Positions 42,997-53,731 of a DNA stretch of 64,000 nucleotides are shown here, in pieces. The notes beneath the pieces were generated by a model. The model ran no database searches. It had not been told where the DNA came from and saw only the letters and a list, made by a program, of their open reading frames with translations. Source of the DNA: Dendrocalamus latiflorus (lineage: Eukaryota; Streptophyta; Magnoliopsida; Poales; Poaceae); contig CM029619.1 in NCBI GenBank assembly GCA_017311315.1, forward strand, positions 28,353,656-28,417,655, in the 5' to 3' direction. Position 1 is the stretch's first letter. Each line of letters starts with the position of its first letter. The translations under genes and the position numbers were made by a program.

Positions 42997-44993
42997 ATGC
43001 TGATGGCGACTTGCGACGAGCGTACTCAGGTGGGCGGCTACGCCATCTGCAGGCGGTCCTCGCCGCTCGAGGTGAAATACACGCTGGGGGAGCGCGATCC
43101 GCCAGCGGTAGACAAGTGGTGGGCGGCGAAGAAGAGTCAGGGTCCGTACTCCGGCGAGTTGGGCCGCACGCTCGTGACGGAGGACACTATCCGGTCACTG
43201 CTGCGAGATGGGAAGCTATCGGATCGCCACACGGTGCGGTTGCCCGCCGATGACGAGATGGAGCCGTGCCCTGGGAAGTTGGAGGCGATCGTCTTCGTTG
43301 CCTACTTCGAAGCCGGGCTTCGCATTCCGTTCGTAGCAATTGTCGGGGCGGTGCTGCGGACCTTCAAGTTGGAGTTGTCACAATTGACTTCGAACGCAGT
43401 GGCTCGCCTCGCTGTGTACAGCTGGGCCCTGCGCTTGGAGGGGTGTTGGCCTAGCGCTTCCTTGTTCGCGTATCTGCATGAGGCCCGGTGCCAACCGAAG
43501 GAGCGGAAGGACAGTACGCTGTCGAAATTTGGCAGCGTCAACTTCGTCCTGCGGGCGTCATGTGGGAAGCTCTTCCCTGCGAATGCGACCCGAGGGAAGT
43601 GGGAGGTCAACTGGGCGAGGCGGTGGTTCTACCATCGTGTGACGAGTGGCAGTGGCCTTGAGTGCGCAGGCGGGCCGATTACATTCAAGACCGCCCCCGG
43701 CTTAACGCTTGACCAGAAAGATAGGCTGAGGGCGCGGAGACTTGTGGGGGTCGCCGCCCGCTTCAATATGTGCGACCTCACCGAGGAGTACATGATGTTC
43801 GGTGCGACGCCGCTTTCCCACGGTTGGCGCTTCACAACCGGGGAACGTCGGGATGATAACGTTCGCCCGTCCGTTTGCTCGTTGCCTGTGCCGATTGGCC
43901 TTCGTAAGTCTTGACCATACCTTCATCTTCATTCGTACGTATTGCATTTATGTAAATGTGCTGTCTGGGCAGGGATTCGCCTTGAGGACGCGGAGCGCAC
44001 CGCGCGTGTTCCTCGGGCCATACACCGGCAGAGAGCACGGGCAGCGCGCAGCTGCGACTGCGGAGGCCGGATTGGGGCGGATAAACTGCGTGTGTGAGGC
44101 CTTAGGGATTCCTATGCTGGATCGCCCCCTCCAAATCAGCAGCATGAGGATGATGGTGCCGCGAAGACGAAGGCGCCGTCCCGCAAGAGGACCCGGAGCA
44201 CCGCGACCACGGCCCGTACGGCGGTTGCCGCTGCTCCTGCCGGCGCGGCGAGCCCGGGGTTGGGTTCGGCGAGGTATGCCGATTCAGATTTAGAGGGCGC
44301 AGTACCTGAGGGCGAAGGCGCCGGCAGCGGAGGGCGCGCCGCGGATGCCTCGTTGCCCGCGACTGTCGCCGAGGTGGTGGTGCCGATGCGGAGTCCTCGT
44401 CTCCGACCATGGCTGTAGCGGGGTTGCCCTCCGCGGGAGCGTGTGGAGCACAACCTTTGCTAACCGCAGCGGCCGAGGCCGAAGTGTCACTCGCGGAGGC
44501 GGGGGTGTCTCCCGCAAAGGTGGGGGTAACCCCCGCGGAGGTCATGGGGGTGAAGTCCCCGACCTCTGTCATCGTAGCTGTGGAGACCCCTTCGGCGGGT
44601 GATGCAGCCGGAGGGGCCCCTTCTGTGGCGGGTACCGCGGTGGTATCTTCCGCCCAAGCGAAGCGGGCGCGCCCGCAGTCCCCCCTTCCGCGGACTTCGC
44701 GAGGGTTCATTGTGGCGACCGGTGTTGAGAGCCTGTGGGACCCTGCTTCGAGCACCGAGGTCCCTCCACCACGCGCCCTCCCAGCCCCTCGGGCCACGGT
44801 GACCGTGGCGCAGGCTCGGTTGGCGCTAGGTCCTGATTCGGAGGTCCCCAGGCCTTGCGAGACAACGCCGTCCGTTGGGGCCGAAGTAGGAGCGGTGGCA
44901 GCGGAGCTGGTGCCTAGTCGAGGTAGACGCGCGAGCGGTCCGTCCCCTACCCTTCGAAGTGGTGGCAGCGGAGCAGGCGCCAAGTCGAAGTAG
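42997..44993 (+). CDS. Antisense ORF of the outer element: 'putative gypsy type transposon' protein
   Basis: Plus strand, opposite to the outer element's gag-pro. The first open part is 42997-43914 (start chosen at MLMATCDERTQ; an ATG two codons later is equally possible). The core reads PCPGKLEAIVFVAYFEAGL, RIPFVAIVGAVLRTFKLELS, LTSNAVARLAVYSWALRL and later WARRWFYHRV. This matches the Pfam PF04195 'putative gypsy type transposon' family. Its biochemical role is unknown, though it recurs in large grass gypsy elements. A strong donor C|GTAAGT at 43904 and an acceptor GGCAG at 43972 suggest an intron. The continuation is unclear, but a long A/P/V-rich frame at 44409-44993 looks like the usual low-complexity second half. 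It is flanked on both sides by the 67-bp arrays. Confidence 0.68.
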
Positions 44994-45045
44994 ACACGCG
45001 AGCGGTCCGTCCCCTATCCTTCGAAGTGGTGGCAGCGGAGCAGCC
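44889..45045. repeat. 67-bp repeat, about 2.3 copies
   Basis: Same unit and orientation as 36040-36785, placed directly behind the antisense ORF, with the variant 'gagcggtccgtcccc'. Its first unit is read through by the A/P-rich frame. Confidence 0.88.
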
Positions 45046-45239
45046 TCTGGTGCTTCTCGCTCACGGGTGTGCTCGCGCGGGAACCAGCCTCTGGTGTTTC
45101 TCGCTCACGGGTGTGCTCGTGCGGGACCCAGCCTCTAACACGTCGCCTTGGTACTTCACTGGCGGCGCGTGGGAGTGGGCCTCCGTGGTGCACTTTGCCT
45201 GCCGTAGAATTAACCGGGGTAAGTTGTGCTCTGAAGTAC

Positions 45240-45945
45240 GTGGGGCCAATGCCCATGCCTTGTTTATACTCCGAAGAGTACGCACTGAGGCAACGCCCAT
45301 GCGTGCGCGGTGTTCGCGTCTTGTTGATACTCTGGAGAGTGCGCGGAGATAGCGTCCACGTCTTCTTTATACTCCGGAGAGTGCGTGGGGTCGGCATCCA
45401 CGTCCTATTTATACTCCGAAGAGTACGCACTGGGGCAACGCCCGTGCGTGCGCGGTGTTCGCGTCTTGTTTATACTCCGGAGAGTGCGTGGGATCGGCAT
45501 CCACGTCCTATTTATACTCCAAAGAGTACGCACTGGAGCAACGCCCGTGCGTGCGCGGTGTTCGCGTCTTGTTTATACTCCGTAGAGTGCGCAGGGATAG
45601 CGTCCGCGTCTTTTTTATACTCCGAAGAGTGCGTGCGAGGCGGAACTCGACGCTACGTCTTATTTAGAGTCCGTAGACTGCGCGCGGAGGCGAGCCTCCA
45701 CGCGTTGCGGGCGGTGAAATTGCGTGCGGAGGCGAACCTTGATGCTACGTCTCATTTATACTCCGTAGAGTGCGTGCGGAGGCGGACCTCGACGCTACGT
45801 CTTATTTAGAGTCCGTAGACTGCACGCGGAGGCGAGCCTCTGCGCGTTGCGGGCGGTGAAATTGCGTGCGGAGGCGAACCTCGACGCTACGTCTTATTTA
45901 TACTCCGTAGAGTGCGTGCGGAGGCGTCCCCCCCGCTCGTCTTGG
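45240..45945 (-). repeat. Diverged 53-bp-type repeats behind gag-pro of the outer element
   Basis: Composite units contain 'ctcgacgctacgtcttattta' variants and 'actccg(a/t)agagtgcg'. On the minus strand they read as the same family as 35290-35620. Higher-order periods of about 90-145 bp are visible (45652/45797, 45743/45888). Confidence 0.78.
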
Positions 45946-46230
45946 TTTATACTCATGCCCGTATCTTTGACAGAGAGTGCGCGCGTGAACGCGTGTCTTT
46001 GTTTATACTCATGCCCATATCTTTGACAGAGAGTGCGCGCGCGGACGCGTGTCTTTGTTTATACTCATGCCCGTGTCTTTGACAGAGAGTGCGTGCGCGC
46101 ACGCGTGTCTTTGTTTATACTCATGCCCGTATCTTTGACAGAGAGTGCGCGCGCGAACGCGTGTCTTTGTTTATACTCATTCCCGTATCTTTGACAAAGA
46201 GTGCGCGCGCGAACGCGTGTCTTTGTTTCA
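45946..46230 (-). repeat. 56-bp tandem repeats, 5 copies
   Basis: 'tttatactcatgcccg' starts at 45946, 46002, 46058, 46114 and 46170 (the last with ttcccg). The unit includes atctttgacagagagtgcgc and gaacgcgtgtctttg. It is followed by a ~90-bp spacer and then the protease end of the outer element. Confidence 0.92.
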
Positions 46231-46321
46231 AAGAACAGAAATTTGTGCAAACGGCGAACTTTATTAAATTTCCATTTGCGCAGGTGAGCAATTACAAAAG
46301 AAGGGGGGGAGATACCGACCA

Positions 46322-48825
46322 CTAACCGCTATGAGGGCGGGGCGACCGCTGACGAGCCGCTGCTGCCGGGGCAACCTTGTGCGCGAGGAACGCGGGACGC
46401 TCTCGGGGGGTGCCTGAGGGCTCTGCATCTGCCCTCCCGGCTTTGGTGCCTTGGCGAGCCGCGTGGCATGGACTTCTAGCGCCAAGCTCTATGCGCCGAG
46501 CCATGTCCTGGTCGCCATGGACGATAATGATGGCCCGCGGCCCGGGAAGCTTCATGCACAGGAAGCCGTGATGCGGGATTGCCCCGAGGGTGTTTAGGAG
46601 CGGCCGCCCTATTATGGCGTTGTAGGGGTATGCAATGTCGACCACGTCGAAGATGGCGTCCTCGCTCCTGACGTTGTCGTTTTGACCGAAGGAGACTTGG
46701 AGGCATATCTGGCCCAGGGCGCGCAAAGGCTGCCCTCCAAATCCTTACAGCGGGATGCCTGAAGGGCCCAATCGGCTCCGAGGGATCCCCATTTGGTCGA
46801 AGGCCGCAGCGAACAGGATGTTCACGGAGCTTCCTCCATCGACTAGGACGCGCCTGACTTCGCATCTGGCTACGAGGATCCGAACGACCAAAGGGTCTTG
46901 GTGGGGGAACTCCACGCCCTCGGCGTCAGCGGGCGTGAACGTGACTTCATGTTGCGCCCATTCTAGCGGTGCCTGCGCCGGGTATGCCGCGACGTGGTGC
47001 AGCCTCCGCGCGTAAGCCTTCTGTTGCCTTGCCGAGGCGAACTCCAGTGAGGAGCCTCCGGAAATGACGTTGATGATCCTGCGCTGGGCTCCTTCCGGGG
47101 CTTGTAACTGTAGGAGGCCTTCCCGAGGTTGTTGTACATGAGCCTGGATTCGCAGGAAGCCTTCCTGGGGCTGTGTTTCTTGGTCCTGGGGGTGTTGGAC
47201 GTGGGCCACAACGGGCGCGCGTGTATCCGGGTTTTTATCCCTGGCAACGCTCTGCCATAGCGCTGTGATGGTGGTGCAAGCACGCGTGTCATGGTTGCCC
47301 CGGCCATGGATTTTGCACCACTGCCCATGGTGCTGGTCGCCGTACTCTTCGCGGGTCCGGTCGTCTCAACCCCGGCCACGTCCCCGTCCTCGGCCTCGGC
47401 GCCCTCTGCCTCCGCGACCTGCGGAGGCGTTGTCTTCGGAGCCGCCCTCGATGTCGAAAACGTAACGAGGTTTCCTGAACTTGCGTTGGTCACGCTTGGG
47501 CCTGTCGCCTGGCTGGTCATTGTGTTGGGGGTCCTTGTGTTCGGAGGCGCCCTTCGGCTGCTCTTGCTTGCGCTTACCTTTCGAAGAGCCCTGTTTCGGT
47601 GAGTCTTCGCTCTTGACCGAGCCTTCCACCTTGTTGGAGTCGGAGTCATCACCGTGTCGCCTCCGCGCGTCCTCCTCCGCTCTGGCGTACTCTTCCATCT
47701 TGTCGAAGAGTTTCCCGACCGTCTTAATGGGCTTGCGCGCGTTGTACTCGGCCATTGGCCCCGGTCGGAGGCCTTGTATTGCTGCGTTGATGACTGTTGT
47801 TTCGTTGACGTCCTTGACTTGGCAGCGCACTTTCGCGAAGCACTTGAGTTGTCCCGGAGCCTTTCCTCGGGTTTTTGCTTGACTGTGAAGAGCTGGTCCG
47901 CATCGACACGCTCGATGTAGTTTCCCTGAAAGTTATTGTAGAGTCGGTCGCGGACCTGTTCCCACGCGTAGATGGACTGTGGTTCAATGGTGAAGAACCA
48001 GGACAGCGCCACCCCTTGTAACGCGAGGGGGAGCCCTTTTGCCTTCGTGGTGTCGTCTCCGCCAGAGGCTTCGATAGCGGTCTCATACACGCGCACGAAC
48101 TCTTGCGGGTCGGAGTCGCCTTTGTAGGCCTCGATGACGCTCGGGAACTTGAAATCTTCAGGCCATGGCGCCTACTGTAGGCCCGCAGAAAGCGGGGACT
48201 CCGGGTCTACGCGCCGTAGTGGGACGCGGCTAGACGTAGGGGCGTCGTGGCTATCCGCCCTCTCCGGGGCGGGTTCGGATGCCACCGCCGGAGGGGCGTG
48301 TTGGCTCTGAGCCTCTTGCCTGTCCCGGACAGCTCCGCGGAGGTCTGCTAGCTCCCGCTGAAACGCGCTGAGGGCCACCAGCAGGGCAGTCTCCACCGCG
48401 GGCGTGGCCGGGGCCGTCGGTGCGCTTGGCGGTGCTACCGGCATGGTGGTGACCACGTCCTGCGCGCCCAGGCTGCGCGTCGCATTATCCTGGAGGGCCC
48501 TAGAGCCGGTGACGAGGTTTGCGTCGCTGCTGGGGTCATTCACCGCTTCTACGCCGGGTGGAGAAACGGGTGCGCCTGCGTTGCCATCGCCGGGGTTGGC
48601 CATCGGGGTAGTGCTGGTGGGGTCGGTCGTCGTGTCGGTGGCGGGGTTGGTCGTCGCGTCGATGGCAGGGTTGATCGTCGCGTCGATGGCGGGGTTCTCG
48701 GTCGCACCTGTACCACTGCTCGTACCTGCGGCTGCTAAAGCCGAAGCCCTTGTGCTGACGCGAGACTTTGCTGCTTCCACCTTCTTCTTCTTCGCCGCCG
48801 ACGGTGAAGCTTTCTTTGGTGCCAT
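46322..48825 (-). pseudogene. gag-pro: gag-protease of the outer Tat-like element, frames broken, no RT/integrase behind it
   Basis: Minus strand. gag starts MAPKKASPSAAKKKK (48825) and reads to SPLSAGLQ, where a TAG (~48174) interrupts. It continues FKFPSVIEAYKGD, VYETAIEASGGDDTTKAKGL, a frameshift near 47830, VNETTVINAAIQGLRPGPM, then a G/R-rich tail (RGGRGRRGRGRGRG). Protease from 46930: FPHQDPLVVRILVARCE, RRVLVDGGSSVNILF (catalytic D), with a further stop near 46747 (GPSGIPL*), then FDVVDIAYPYNAIIGRPLLN. The frame ends at 46322 with no RT; the next 1.1 kb is tandem repeat. The element therefore depends on proteins from another copy; the inner plus-strand element is a plausible relative of such a donor. 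Confidence 0.85.
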
Positions 48826-48858
48826 CCTCCTTCAGACTTGGAGGCTTGTTCTTGTCCT

Positions 48859-48877
48859 CCCCACGAACGGCGCCAAC
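48859..48877 (-). other. Primer-binding site of the outer element
   Basis: On the minus strand TTGGCGCCGTTCGTGGGGA follows the 5' LTR directly. It differs by one base from the PBS at 30104-30123. Confidence 0.8.
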
Positions 48878-49125
48878 TGTTGTGGTTACAGACCAAACAG
48901 AGAGAGTGTGTAGTGGTGGAGAGTTTAGCAAATGAATGGCTTAGGCCTCTTTCCTCATGGCCTATGTCTTATATATCTACATCCACATGGGGAGTGCCTT
49001 TACAATTATACCCTTACACATGAGTCCTCCCCTCAGGGGTACCTATGTCACTATACATGTCCCATTCTGGGCCTTACACTCCCTTAACAGGCCTGCTGGC
49101 TTAGGTGGGGGCCACCCCTACAACA
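48878..49125 (-). repeat. 5' LTR of the outer Tat-like element (248 bp)
   Basis: Nearly identical to 28939-29187 (differences: catgtccc for caagtctc, and one missing g in ctggcttagg). It is followed by TSD GTAAC at 49126-49130. Confidence 0.92.
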
Positions 49126-49130
49126 GTAAC

Positions 49131-49989
49131 ATTTCATGCACAAAAGGTTATTATCTATAATTCATGAAGTTACGCACTAACCAAGTTATGCATGAACCAC
49201 ACCACGAAGCCAGGTCGCACGTGCAACCAGCGACCCGCGCATAGCATGCACGCATGCCCTCGTTAGCATAGCCATGTGTGTGTGCATAATTGGGATGCCA
49301 TGGTGGCTAAGCACCATGATCTAAAATAGGTATTTCTCCTATGTATCATGTACAAAAATTTTATAATATTTTTGTTATCGAGTTTAACTAGTTCAAACAA
49401 GTTTGAACTGAAATTTGAATTGTAGTTGTATTTTTATGATAGTTTGATTTTAGGTATATGTTGATTATATATATAAATTAGTAAAGCATATGTTCTAAAT
49501 TCATTTAAAACTTTGAATTCGATTATATTTTCAAAAGGTATATATTTCATTTGAATTATTATAGATGTGTATATACCATAAAACTAATATTTTCAAAAAA
49601 TATACCCAAATTTGGGTTGAATCCATGCATTTGAAATAATGGTAGTCTGACACCATGGTGTCCCATTTTAGTTTTCTATGGGAGCATATCTAATTCTAAT
49701 AGACAATTCAATGCTAATATGCTAATGACAATCTTGGCGATCGGATCTAGCACAAATAGCTTAGATCAAGGTGGGTGGGAAGAGCTCAACTCACTTATGC
49801 ACTTTGTCATAAACCCCATGTATGTTATTCCTCTCATGAAATAGCCCTTAGTCCCTTACCCATTCGCTCCCCCTATTGTTCACTTGAATGAATAAAGTTG
49901 GGGCCGATTCAATTCCCCATTGAGCCAGTGCTCTAGGGTTCCGGTGACCGCCTCCCACACTACCTCCGGTTGCTGTCCTAGCTCTGATG
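49131..49989. other. AT-rich non-coding stretch
   Basis: Continuation of the region left of 28934 (one more copy of the gttat(c/t)atctataattcat motif at 49145-49172), then AT-rich sequence. I see no gene and no clean element border. Confidence 0.4.
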
Positions 49990-51290
49990 AGGACATCACT
50001 TTCTTGGATGCACACAACACTATCCACAAGATGATAGGCAAGAAACTATGACAAGGGCTAAATTTGTTCTTAAGTTGTATGAAATCATAAAAGAAAACAT
50101 AGAGTGCATAAATGAGAAATATAGGGTTGCTGGTAGTAAATGTAGAAATGAAATAATTTTTGAACCTGGTGACCTTGTTTGGTTACATTTAAGAAAAGAT
50201 ATATTTCCAAAATTGAGAAAGTCTACGTTAATGCCTAGAGCTAATGCTCCTTTTAAGATTATTGAAAAGATTAATGATAATGTATAGAAACTTGAGTCGC
50301 ATGTAGAGTTTAGGGTTAGTCCCACATTTAAAATTATAGATTTGAAGTCACACCTGTGAGAAGAAGATGAGTTTGAGTCAAAAACGATTCCAATTTAAGA
50401 GGGGGAGGATGATGAGAACATCATTTCCTCGGATATATACAACACTCATCCATAAGATGATAGGCAAGGAACTATGATAAGGGCACGTGCACGACAGTCG
50501 AATTATTAGGTGAGCTTGTTCCTAGTATCGTATAATTCAATTTCTGAGAATAAGTTGCTACCTAATGCATGTGATGTGATTATGTTTAGAAACATGGGCA
50601 ATGACCAAGGAGAGGCACATGAAGTCACAAACACACTGGGGATGAATATTAGAGTTTACCACGTCACTTTGATGCCAAGATAACTAATAATGAAAGCTGG
50701 GCATGGTCTAGAATCCAGTTCAACCTCCGAAAACAACGCCGACTTGAAACAAGTATAGAAGATGCATACGGAGTCCAAATGAGGTGATCTTAGACTTATT
50801 GGAAATCTTATGATATTTTCTTTCCTATGGTTCTTGTTCCATCTCAAAACTCTACCTGAGCATATCATAATCTACAAAACAAATCCGAATCAGTTCCAAA
50901 TCTGGGTCCTAGGCCTTGTATCAGTTTGAGTCCAACTGAAGAGTTATAATGGGATGTTCCCCACTCTCAAAAACGTACGCCCCCACATCTCTAGTACCAT
51001 AAAAACTACCAGGGACACCACTTTAGGGTTTCGGCTTGTTTAGATTGATTTTTTATCAGAAAACATCAGTTGTGTACTTGTGTCGACTAGACCCACTACG
51101 TCAACTTTAGGCCTCTACATTATTCAATGAAACTTCATATTTCATTCATAAATTCAAATTGTACTTATTTTCTTTTTTACTTGATTCTCGATTGCTTGCA
51201 GGAAAGATCATCCGTGTTAGGTACGGTTGGTGACGACAAGAGTGTGATGCAGCAATTGCAGGACAAACTTGGTTGTTTCGGTCAAGTAGC
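49990..51290 (+). pseudogene. Second copy of the gypsy integrase tail with its 3' non-coding part
   Basis: 50057-50350 encodes KFVLKLYEIIKENIECINEK, then FEPGDLVWLHLRKDIFP and, after a TAG, FRVSPTFKIIDLKSH. This is the integrase C-terminal GPY/F-type region corresponding to 5800-6060. The following acidic part and non-coding sequence (to 'gtttcggtcaagtagc', 51277-51292) parallels 6060-7011. Numerous stops are present. RT and the integrase core are missing here. Confidence 0.72.
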
Positions 51291-51448
51291 ACATTGTCAA
51301 CATCATATGAAACAATCGTAGTTATTGTTGTTATCGGAAGATCGAACCAAATCACCTCATCATCCTCCATGGTCCCTGGTAGCTGTGATGCCTCCTCCCC
51401 CGAGTTCCTATACATGAGATTGCCTCTAAAACTAGACATGAGATCATT

Positions 51449-52087
51449 GTTGTCACAGCGTCGCCAAGGCGACGCCTTGGCGTCCAGGCGTCAGGGAGGA
51501 GCGCCTCGCCTTGGTCAGGTACGCCGTCCGCCCCTCTCCTCTCCGGCCACGCTCCAGCCACGCCGCCTCCCTCCACCCGCGCCGCCTCCCTCCCTCTCGT
51601 CGTGCCGCCTTCCTCACTCCCGCCGCGGTGCCTCCCTCCCTCCCGCACTCCGGCCCCCCTCCCGTTCTTTGGTCACCTCCCTCCCACTGTCGGCACCGAT
51701 CTCTGGCCTGCTCCTACCGTCGACGCCGATCTCCAGCCTGCTCCCGCCGCTGGCTTCCTTCTCCAGCTTGCTCCCGCCACCGAGGTGAGGGGAGGCGGCG
51801 GCAGGGGGAGGCGTCGGGACAGAGCGGGAGGCGCTGGGGGGGGGGGGGGGACGTGGCTGGGGGAGGGGAGGCAGCACGCGGGGGAGGAAGCGCTGGGGAG
51901 GGGAGGGAGGCGTCTGGAGAGAGCGGGAGGCGACGGTGTACTTGGCGGGGAGGCGTCGGGGTGGAGTTTAAACCGGGAGAGAGAGAGTCAGGAGCCAGGA
52001 GACGGGATTATATGGGGGAGGCAGCTGAAGAGGTAGCTTCGAGTCGGGATACTGTACCGCCGTGGTCGCCAATTACGCCGTGACAAC
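51449..52087. mobile_element. Candidate GC-rich TIR element
   Basis: The left end gttgtcacagcgt is mirrored by the right end acgccgtgacaac, with further weaker inverted similarity (cgccaaggcgac / gtggtcgccaatt). The interior is GC-rich with a G run at 51838-51850 and open frames in several phases, but no recognisable domain. No clear TSD is found. It could be a Pack-MULE-like or other short TIR element. Confidence 0.4.
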
Positions 52088-52591
52088 CATGCATGAGATT
52101 GCAGCCCAAATTGGAACATTCAACATTAACGCGAAGCAAAACTTTTAAGAAAAAAGATGTCGATGTCAAGCATCTTCAAGCATTTGGCATGAACACATCA
52201 AGAACCAAGAAGGCAAGAACACGTCATGTCTATTTGGACGTCTAGGAAGAAATCGCAGGAGCTCTGGATCTGGCGACGCTAGGGAAGGAGAATGGATCCG
52301 ACGACATTGTGGCCAGACAATAATTCAGTTCACAAATATGTTGCACACATTAATTTCTCATATGAAAATACATGTACACAGATCATTGACGCCATGCCTT
52401 CAAGAACTTTAAGAACAGAAAATAAGGATCACAAGCTGCGCTTCAACGCAACATGGACACAAGCTGCTGCGAACTTGATTACCATGGTCGGACTTTTCAT
52501 TCATATAAGAAATTAAAAAGAAGAAACTAGAAAGAGTATTCATGGTTTCTTGCCTCCAACAGCTGGCCCTAAGAGTTGCATTATGAGTTTG

Positions 52592-53520
52592 TTTGAATCG
52601 TATGGGTTCAAGTGCCCAGAAAGAAAAGGAACCGCTGACTTTTTCAAGGGGTATTTAATAAAATACTAATTTACAGTCTGACTAATTACCAAAGTGCTTA
52701 TTTAAAAACAAGCACCAACAGCGTCTAGGAGTTCATATAAGCCATGGTTCTGTGACTTGATGGTGCTTATTTCATAAAATTTAGGAAAACGTATACAAGA
52801 CACATGGTCTTGCGCTTTACCTAAACATAGAGACAGGCCTCATAAAAAGGGCAGATTTGAGCCTCCCTAGTTCTTGTGGAATCTAATCGAATATTTCTGT
52901 TGGTGTAGTCAGGCAGAATGCCAATCTGGCATGTCAAATTTTGTTTGCCACATTAGCATATCATTTGGTACAATATGCATAATAACTAAATTAAGCATTT
53001 GAGGTTTCTAGGGCAGTCCAAAACTGTAAATAGAAAATGTTTTGTGGAGACATATTTCGAGTTTCAACATTTGTGCAATGTAGGAGTTAATACCTATAAT
53101 TTTAATATACATTCAATATAAACTATAGCTTGCCAATACAAAGTAATCGTATATAGATTAGGTTAATCTGGGTGTGTGTTGCTGATTAATATCGTTCTTG
53201 CTTACTTATGTATAGGTCTTGTCAAAAAAAGATCAACAGCAATACTGGAGCTGTAGCGAAGAAAGATACAATTTTGTTACAGTTACCAATTCTGTGATAA
53301 GTTCAAAGCATCTCAAGATGGTCAGAATCTTTCAGAGGAGCTTTCAAAGCCTTATGACGAATCAAAATGGCATAAGAATGCTTGTCCTTCAGCATCTACT
53401 CTTTATCCAAGTGGGATCTCCTGAAGGCATGTTTTGCAAGGGAGCTCCTTCTCATGAGAAGGCACATGAAAAGGAATGCCTTCGTCTACATAACAAAAGC
53501 TGTTCAAGTAAGCAAGGAGA
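52592..53520 (+). pseudogene. PDR-type (ABCG full-size) ABC transporter fragment
   Basis: Two exon pieces lie around a ~560-bp intron-like gap. 52592-52652 reads FESYGFKCPERKGTADFFK; 53216-53260 continues SKKDQQQYW. This joins into the segment that precedes the first transmembrane domain in plant PDR transporters (usual form FESMGFKCPERKG...DFLQEVTSKKDQQQYW). Further on, in shifted frames: DKFKASQDGQNLSEELSKPY and LKACFARELLLMRRHMKRNA, FVYITKAVQ. At least two frameshifts and several stops are present. Only some 110 of ~1450 residues remain. Sequence between 52100 and 52590 shows no recognisable upstream exon. Confidence 0.75.
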
Positions 53521-53645
53521 AAGCAATATTTTGGACAAAAGTGTGGTAGATAATTTCGAACTTTTGTGTACCGGTGAATACAATGCTACAACGAGTGTCA
53601 CAGAGCTAGGTGTTGATGAGTGTACGTTGGATTCTAGTTCGCATG

Positions 53646-53697
53646 TACAATGCATTCTGCACAGTATTAGTTACAATGCATTCTGCACAGTATTAGT
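53646..53697 (+). repeat. 26-bp tandem duplication
   Basis: Two exact copies of a 26-bp unit starting tacaatgcattctgcacagt, immediately adjacent, within an open frame that continues the PDR relic. Confidence 0.9.
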
Positions 53698-53731
53698 TAT
53701 GGTGTAATTTCTCTATTTTCTGACGGCAACA

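Larger units (their letters stand above)
28939..49125 (-). mobile_element. Non-autonomous Tat/RIRE2-like Ty3/gypsy element with nested insertions, TSD GTAAC
   Basis: Minus-strand element. 5' LTR 48878-49125, PBS, gag-protease (46322-48825), tandem-repeat region, antisense ORF (42997-44993), second repeat array, 3' LTR 28939-29187. Perfect 5-bp target duplications GTAAC flank it (28934-28938, 49126-49130). The two LTRs differ at only about three positions, so the insertion is young. I find no reverse transcriptase, RNase H or integrase on its strand. Nested inside are a plus-strand relative (29862 to ~35600) and a truncated Tekay/Del-like element (36786-42220). Lineage placement rests on the protease motif VLVDGGSSVNILF, the PBS type and the antisense ORF. 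Confidence 0.85.

Noticed and set aside
28390..49330. Possible Helitron starting at the tctgtatattatattatatt stretch
   Set aside because: No CTRR end with a preceding hairpin was found on the right side and no Rep/helicase sequence is present.
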